Positions 60,830 through 64,000 of a stretch of 64,000 nt of DNA are shown here, piece by piece. The translations under genes and the position numbers were made by a program. The stretch is from Polaromonas sp. GTDB taxonomy: Bacteria > Pseudomonadota > Gammaproteobacteria > Burkholderiales > Burkholderiaceae_C. The notes under the pieces are model-generated. The model worked only from the letters and a program-made list of their open reading frames with translations, was not told where the DNA came from and ran no database searches. The stretch covers positions 1 to 64,000 of the forward strand of contig JAURVI010000025.1 of NCBI GenBank assembly GCA_030655515.1, in the 5' to 3' direction. The first letter of the stretch is position 1. Each line of letters opens with the position of its first letter.

Positions 60830-62212
60830 ATGCTTTATCAAGTCTATGAAACCCAGCGTTCGCTGATGGAGCCGTTTGTCGACTTTGCCCAAGCCGCCGC
60901 CAAGCTTTACAACAACCCCCTGTCGCCATTCAGCCAGAACCCCCTGGCCCAGCGGGCGGCCGCCGGCTACAGCCTGATTTACCGCCTCGGCAAAGACTAC
61001 GAAAAACCCGCCTTTGGCATCAGCACGGTCAATGTCGCCGGCACCAACGTCGCCATTCATGAACGCATTGAGCTGGACAAGCCTTTTTGCGAGTTGCGCC
61101 GTTTCAAGCGTTTTACCGATGACCCGGCAACGCTGACCCAGCTCAAGGGCCAGCCCGTCGTGCTGATTGTGGCGCCGCTGTCGGGCCACCATGCCACGCT
61201 GCTGCGCGACACCGTCAGTACCATGCTCAAGGACCACAAGGTCTACATCACCGACTGGAAAAACGCCCGCACCGTGCCGCTGGCGGACGGCGCCTTCCAT
61301 CTCGACGATTACGTCAACTACGTGCAGGAATTCATAGCCCATCTGCAGGGCATCTATGGCAATTGCCATGTGATCAGCGTGTGCCAGCCCACCGTGCCGG
61401 TGCTGGCCGCCGTGTCACTGATGGCGTCACGCGGTGAGCTGACCCCGCTGAGCATGACCATGATGGGTGGGCCGATCGACGCGCGCCTGTCGCCCACCGC
61501 TGTCAACAACCTGGCCATGAACAAAAGCTACGAATGGTTTGAAAACAACGTGATCTACCGTGTGCCGAGCAATTTCCCCGGTGCCGGGCGCCGCGTCTAC
61601 CCCGGCTTTTTGCAGCACACCGGCTTTGTCGCGATGAACCCGGACCGCCACGCCAGCAGCCACTACGACTACTTCAAGGACCTGATCAAGGGCGACGACG
61701 CCAGCACCGAAGCCCACGTCAAGTTTTACGACGAGTACAACGCCGTGCTGGACATGGACGCCGACTATTACCTCGACACCATCAAGACCGTGTTCCAGGA
61801 GTTCAAACTGGTCAACGGCACCTGGGACGTGCGGTCCACGAACGGCACGTTGCAGCGGGTACGCCCCCAGGACATCACGACCACCGCACACTTCACGATT
61901 GAAGGCGAACTGGACGACATCTCCGGCTCCGGCCAGACCGAAGCCGCCCACCGCCTTTGCTACAACGTGCCGAAGGCACGCCAGAAACACCTCGAAGTCA
62001 AGGGCGCGGGACACTACGGCATCTTTAGCGGCCGCCGCTGGCGCGACATGGTCTACCCGCAGGTCAAGGCCTTCATTCTTGAGCACAATCAGGCCAAAAC
62101 CGTTTCCACACGCTCGCAGGAGGCTCCTAAAAGGATGGCGAAACCGGCACCCCCAGCAACCCCGAAAACGACTGCTCGCGGCGCTGCCAAAAAAGTTGCC
62201 GGCAAGAAGTAA
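60830..62212 (+). CDS. phaZ: Intracellular polyhydroxybutyrate depolymerase
   Basis: 460 aa. Breaks down stored PHB on granules to hydroxybutyrate units. The N-terminus [20 protein letters not shown] is typical. The nucleophile is a cysteine, Cys185 in [13 protein letters not shown], as in the intracellular Cupriavidus-type enzymes. Asp in [13 protein letters not shown] and His in [14 protein letters not shown] complete the triad. An Ala/Lys/Pro-rich tail ([18 protein letters not shown]) may bind granules or DNA. Works with 3-hydroxybutyrate dehydrogenase and the PhaR regulator found elsewhere in the window. Confidence 0.95.
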   Translation: MLYQVYETQRSLMEPFVDFAQAAAKLYNNPLSPFSQNPLAQRAAAGYSLIYRLGKDYEKPAFGISTVNVAGTNVAIHERIELDKPFCELRRFKRFTDDPATLTQLKGQPVVLIVAPLSGHHATLLRDTVSTMLKDHKVYITDWKNARTVPLADGAFHLDDYVNYVQEFIAHLQGIYGNCHVISVCQPTVPVLAAVSLMASRGELTPLSMTMMGGPIDARLSPTAVNNLAMNKSYEWFENNVIYRVPSNFPGAGRRVYPGFLQHTGFVAMNPDRHASSHYDYFKDLIKGDDASTEAHVKFYDEYNAVLDMDADYYLDTIKTVFQEFKLVNGTWDVRSTNGTLQRVRPQDITTTAHFTIEGELDDISGSGQTEAAHRLCYNVPKARQKHLEVKGAGHYGIFSGRRWRDMVYPQVKAFILEHNQAKTVSTRSQEAPKRMAKPAPPATPKTTARGAAKKVAGKK

Positions 62213-62240
62213 GGCAGCGCCCTGCTGTGAACGTCGCACC

Positions 62241-62897
62241 GTGAACCTGCTCGCCGAACAGATCAACGCCGCGCTGCCGCAAACCCAATGCACCCGCTGC
62301 GGCTACCCCGATTGCGCGGCGTATGCCCAAGCGATTGCATCTGGGCAGGCCGACATCAACCAGTGCCCGCCCGGCGGCGCCGAAGGCATTGAGCGCCTGG
62401 CGGCCATCACCGGCCGGCCTGTGCTGGCCCTCAACGTCGAGAACGGCAGCGAAGGCCCGCGCCAGCTCGCCATCATCGACGACGCCTGGTGCATAGGTTG
62501 CACGCTGTGCCTGGACGCCTGCCCGGTGGACGCCATTGTGGGCAGCAACAAGCTGATGCACACCGTGATCGAGCCGTATTGCACCGGCTGCGAGCTTTGC
62601 ATTCCGGTGTGCCCGGTCGACTGCATCAGCCTGGAAAATGTCACCGGCACCCGCACCAGTTGGGCCGCCTGGTCGTCCGAGCAGGCCGGCGAAGCCCGCA
62701 GTCGCTATGAACTTCATAGCGACCGGCGCAAACGGGATGAGAACGAAAACCAAAAAAGGCTGGAAGAAAAAGCCATGGCAAAGCTCGCCGATCTGGCCCA
62801 CCATTCACGGCACACCGACCCCGCGATACTGGACAAGAAACGTGCCGTGATCGAAGCGGCTTTGGCGCGCGCACGCGCCAAACGTGATTCAGGATAA
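62241..62897 (+). CDS. rsxB: RsxB/RnfB-like ferredoxin
   Basis: 218 aa from GTG 62241, 28 bases after phaZ. An N-terminal cluster motif (Cys17, Cys20, Cys25, Cys42 in [10 protein letters not shown] and INQCPPGG) and two [4Fe-4S] motifs, [17 protein letters not shown] and [17 protein letters not shown]. It resembles subunit B of the Rnf/Rsx electron transport complex but lacks the N-terminal membrane helix, and no other Rnf genes are here, so it may be a stand-alone ferredoxin. The charged tail contains a perfect palindrome. Confidence 0.85.
   Translation: MNLLAEQINAALPQTQCTRCGYPDCAAYAQAIASGQADINQCPPGGAEGIERLAAITGRPVLALNVENGSEGPRQLAIIDDAWCIGCTLCLDACPVDAIVGSNKLMHTVIEPYCTGCELCIPVCPVDCISLENVTGTRTSWAAWSSEQAGEARSRYELHSDRRKRDENENQKRLEEKAMAKLADLAHHSRHTDPAILDKKRAVIEAALARARAKRDSG
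62701..62723. repeat. Perfect 11-bp-arm palindrome inside rsxB
   Basis: GTCGCTATGAA and TTCATAGCGAC separated by one C. It is translated in frame in the linker after the last cluster motif (RYELHSDRR). Probably a small mobile palindrome or a hairpin in the mRNA. Confidence 0.8.
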
Positions 62898-62914
62898 GGC
62901 GCTGGATGGCATGC

Positions 62915-63355
62915 CTAGCCAAGCGCGTCATTCACCGAATCATGAAACTCGGCAAGGCTGACGGCGTTGTCAATCTCGCGCGGCAAGGCATCGCGGACCG
63001 AGAAAACACCCAGGATTTTTCCGCTCGAAGAGACAATGGGCAAGTGCCGGAATCCGCGCTCCAGCATGATGAGCACCGCATCGGGCACGGTCATCTCGGG
63101 CGCGACGCACTGGGGGTGGTGCGTCATCACCTCGGAAACCAGCGTCTTTTCGGCATCCAGGGCCTTGGCCAGCACGCGGGTCATCAGGTCACGCTCGGTC
63201 AGAATGCCCTGCATGAGTCCTGCGCCATCGATGATCAGAACGCTGCCGCAGTTGGCCTTGGTCATGACACACGCAGCTTCCCAAACGCTGGCTTGCGGGG
63301 GCAGGCTGACCACATGTCGCCGGGGGGTGGATTGAAACACGGTGCGTTCAGCCAT
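62915..63355 (-). CDS. Two-CBS-domain protein
   Basis: 146 aa. Two CBS motifs back to back: VVSLPPQASVWEAACVM...GILTERDLMTRVLA (about 15-62) and PQCVAPEMTVPDAVLIML...ILGVFSVRDALPREI (about 81-128). Such stand-alone CBS pairs bind adenine nucleotides and often regulate partner proteins. AGGA precedes the ATG. Converges with rsxB; partner unknown. Confidence 0.92.
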   Translation of the reverse strand: MAERTVFQSTPRRHVVSLPPQASVWEAACVMTKANCGSVLIIDGAGLMQGILTERDLMTRVLAKALDAEKTLVSEVMTHHPQCVAPEMTVPDAVLIMLERGFRHLPIVSSSGKILGVFSVRDALPREIDNAVSLAEFHDSVNDALG

Positions 63356-63380
63356 GATTTTCGTCCTGTTTAAATCAAAA

Positions 63381-64000
63381 TCACCGCAAGGATGCGTTCA
63401 ACTTGTCGAGCCCCTTTAATCCTGGACATAACTGGGCGGCCCCCAGCTTGTTGAGTGGCGTATCGCTGGTATTGAGTGCCACATGCATGTCGGATGCAAG
63501 CGGATCCAGGTAGAGCAGACCAGTCACCACTTCGCCACGCGCCTGGTGCATATTCGTATAGCTCAAGGCGGCGTAGCGATCTGTTGGATCGTAGTCCGTG
63601 TGCAGTTTGCGAAAACGCAGGCGGGAGCCGTCGTGCTGCAGCACATCGATCACCTCGCCCGGCGCGTAGGTGGCGGTGATTTCGTCACGCGCGCTGATGA
63701 AGTCGATGCGGCTCACGGCCTCGTTGTGCTCGCGCACGTAGTCGTAGCTCTTGGTGCTGCCCGCATGGTTGTTAAAGGCCACGCAGGGGCTGATGACGTC
63801 GATGAAGGCCGCGCCGCCATGCCCGATGGCGCCCTTGATGAGCGGCACCAACTGCGCCTTGTCGCCCGAAAATCCGCGGGCCACGTAGGTGGCACCGAGC
63901 TGCAGCGCAATGGCCACCAAGTCCACCGGGCTGTCGCTGTTGACTGCCCCTTTCTTGCTTTTCGATCCCTGGTCGGCGGTGGCCGAGAACTGTCCCTTGG
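63381..64000 (-). CDS. korB: 2-oxoacid:ferredoxin oxidoreductase beta subunit, C-terminal part
   Basis: The gene enters from the right edge; about 206 codons are visible. KGQFSATADQGSKSKKGAV follows the thiamine pyrophosphate-binding domain, then PVDLVAIALQLGATYVARGF, KGAIGHGGAAFIDVISPCVAFN and the C-terminal extension with DYDPTDRYAAL. This pattern fits the beta subunit of 2-oxoglutarate or related 2-oxoacid:ferredoxin oxidoreductases. The alpha subunit should lie upstream, outside the window. Exact substrate uncertain. Confidence 0.88.
   Translation of the reverse strand, partial: KGQFSATADQGSKSKKGAVNSDSPVDLVAIALQLGATYVARGFSGDKAQLVPLIKGAIGHGGAAFIDVISPCVAFNNHAGSTKSYDYVREHNEAVSRIDFISARDEITATYAPGEVIDVLQHDGSRLRFRKLHTDYDPTDRYAALSYTNMHQARGEVVTGLLYLDPLASDMHVALNTSDTPLNKLGAAQLCPGLKGLDKLNASLR

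Noticed and set aside
62241-62897. Complete Rnf/Rsx complex locus
   Set aside because: Only a B-like ferredoxin is present; neighbours are phaZ and a CBS protein.

Overview
This window reads as two unrelated bacterial genomes joined inside one gene. Bases 1 to about 15,150 are very GC-rich. They carry a classic Actinomycetota housekeeping block, probably Propionibacteriales such as Nocardioides or Aeromicrobium: carB, pyrF, mihF, gmk, rpoZ, coaBC, metK, priA, fmt, rsmB, rpe and an FMN-riboswitch-controlled ribD. From about 15,250 to the end, composition, codon use, gene content and repeats are those of a Burkholderiales bacterium, most like Comamonadaceae (Rhodoferax/Polaromonas type). The switch lies in a highly conserved stretch of carB (about 15,130-15,250). 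It leaves an uninterrupted 1100-residue hybrid: an N-terminal quarter of betaproteobacterial type and a C-terminal three quarters of actinobacterial type. The simplest reading is a chimeric (mis-assembled) contig, not biology.

Left part (minus strand throughout): pyrimidine genes (carB, pyrF) flank a GH13 alpha-glucosidase. Then come a small lipoprotein, the nucleoid factor mihF, gmk, rpoZ, coaBC, metK, a PriA without helicase motifs, fmt, rsmB, rpe and the start of ribD behind an RFN element. Short GACGGA-core repeats sit in two intergenic gaps.

Right part: carA with an ORF6N gene wedged between it and carB; a three-gene acyl-CoA dehydrogenase/crotonase operon; and the canonical betaproteobacterial run rpsB-tsf-pyrH-frr-uppS-cdsA-dxr-rseP-bamA-skp-lpxD-fabZ-lpxA-lpxB-rnhB-rRNA methyltransferase, which links translation, isoprenoid and phospholipid synthesis, outer-membrane assembly and lipid A. 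Then follow nnr, a YggT-family gene, rnr, tRNA-Leu, rimO, phaR, tRNA-Val, relA, an alpha/beta hydrolase carrying an in-frame intergenic repeat, 3-hydroxybutyrate dehydrogenase, a frameshifted outer-membrane protein, a second tRNA-Val and dnaQ. The complete isc operon (iscR-S-U-A-hscB-hscA-fdx) has an IscR operator. The window ends with uvrB and an upstream integron-integrase remnant, an aromatic/aspartate aminotransferase, a DODA-type dioxygenase, PHB depolymerase phaZ, an RsxB-like ferredoxin, a CBS-domain protein and a partial 2-oxoacid:ferredoxin oxidoreductase beta subunit.

Three genes (phaR, 3-hydroxybutyrate dehydrogenase, phaZ) form a scattered polyhydroxybutyrate set. Two families of intergenic palindromic repeats recur through the betaproteobacterial part, one copy inside a coding sequence. 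I found no CRISPR array, prophage, complete insertion sequence or rRNA, and no convincing new multi-gene system. The most notable items are the carB chimera, the in-frame repeat insertion, the complementary acyl-CoA dehydrogenase pair, the integrase fossil and the ORF6N gene inside carAB.
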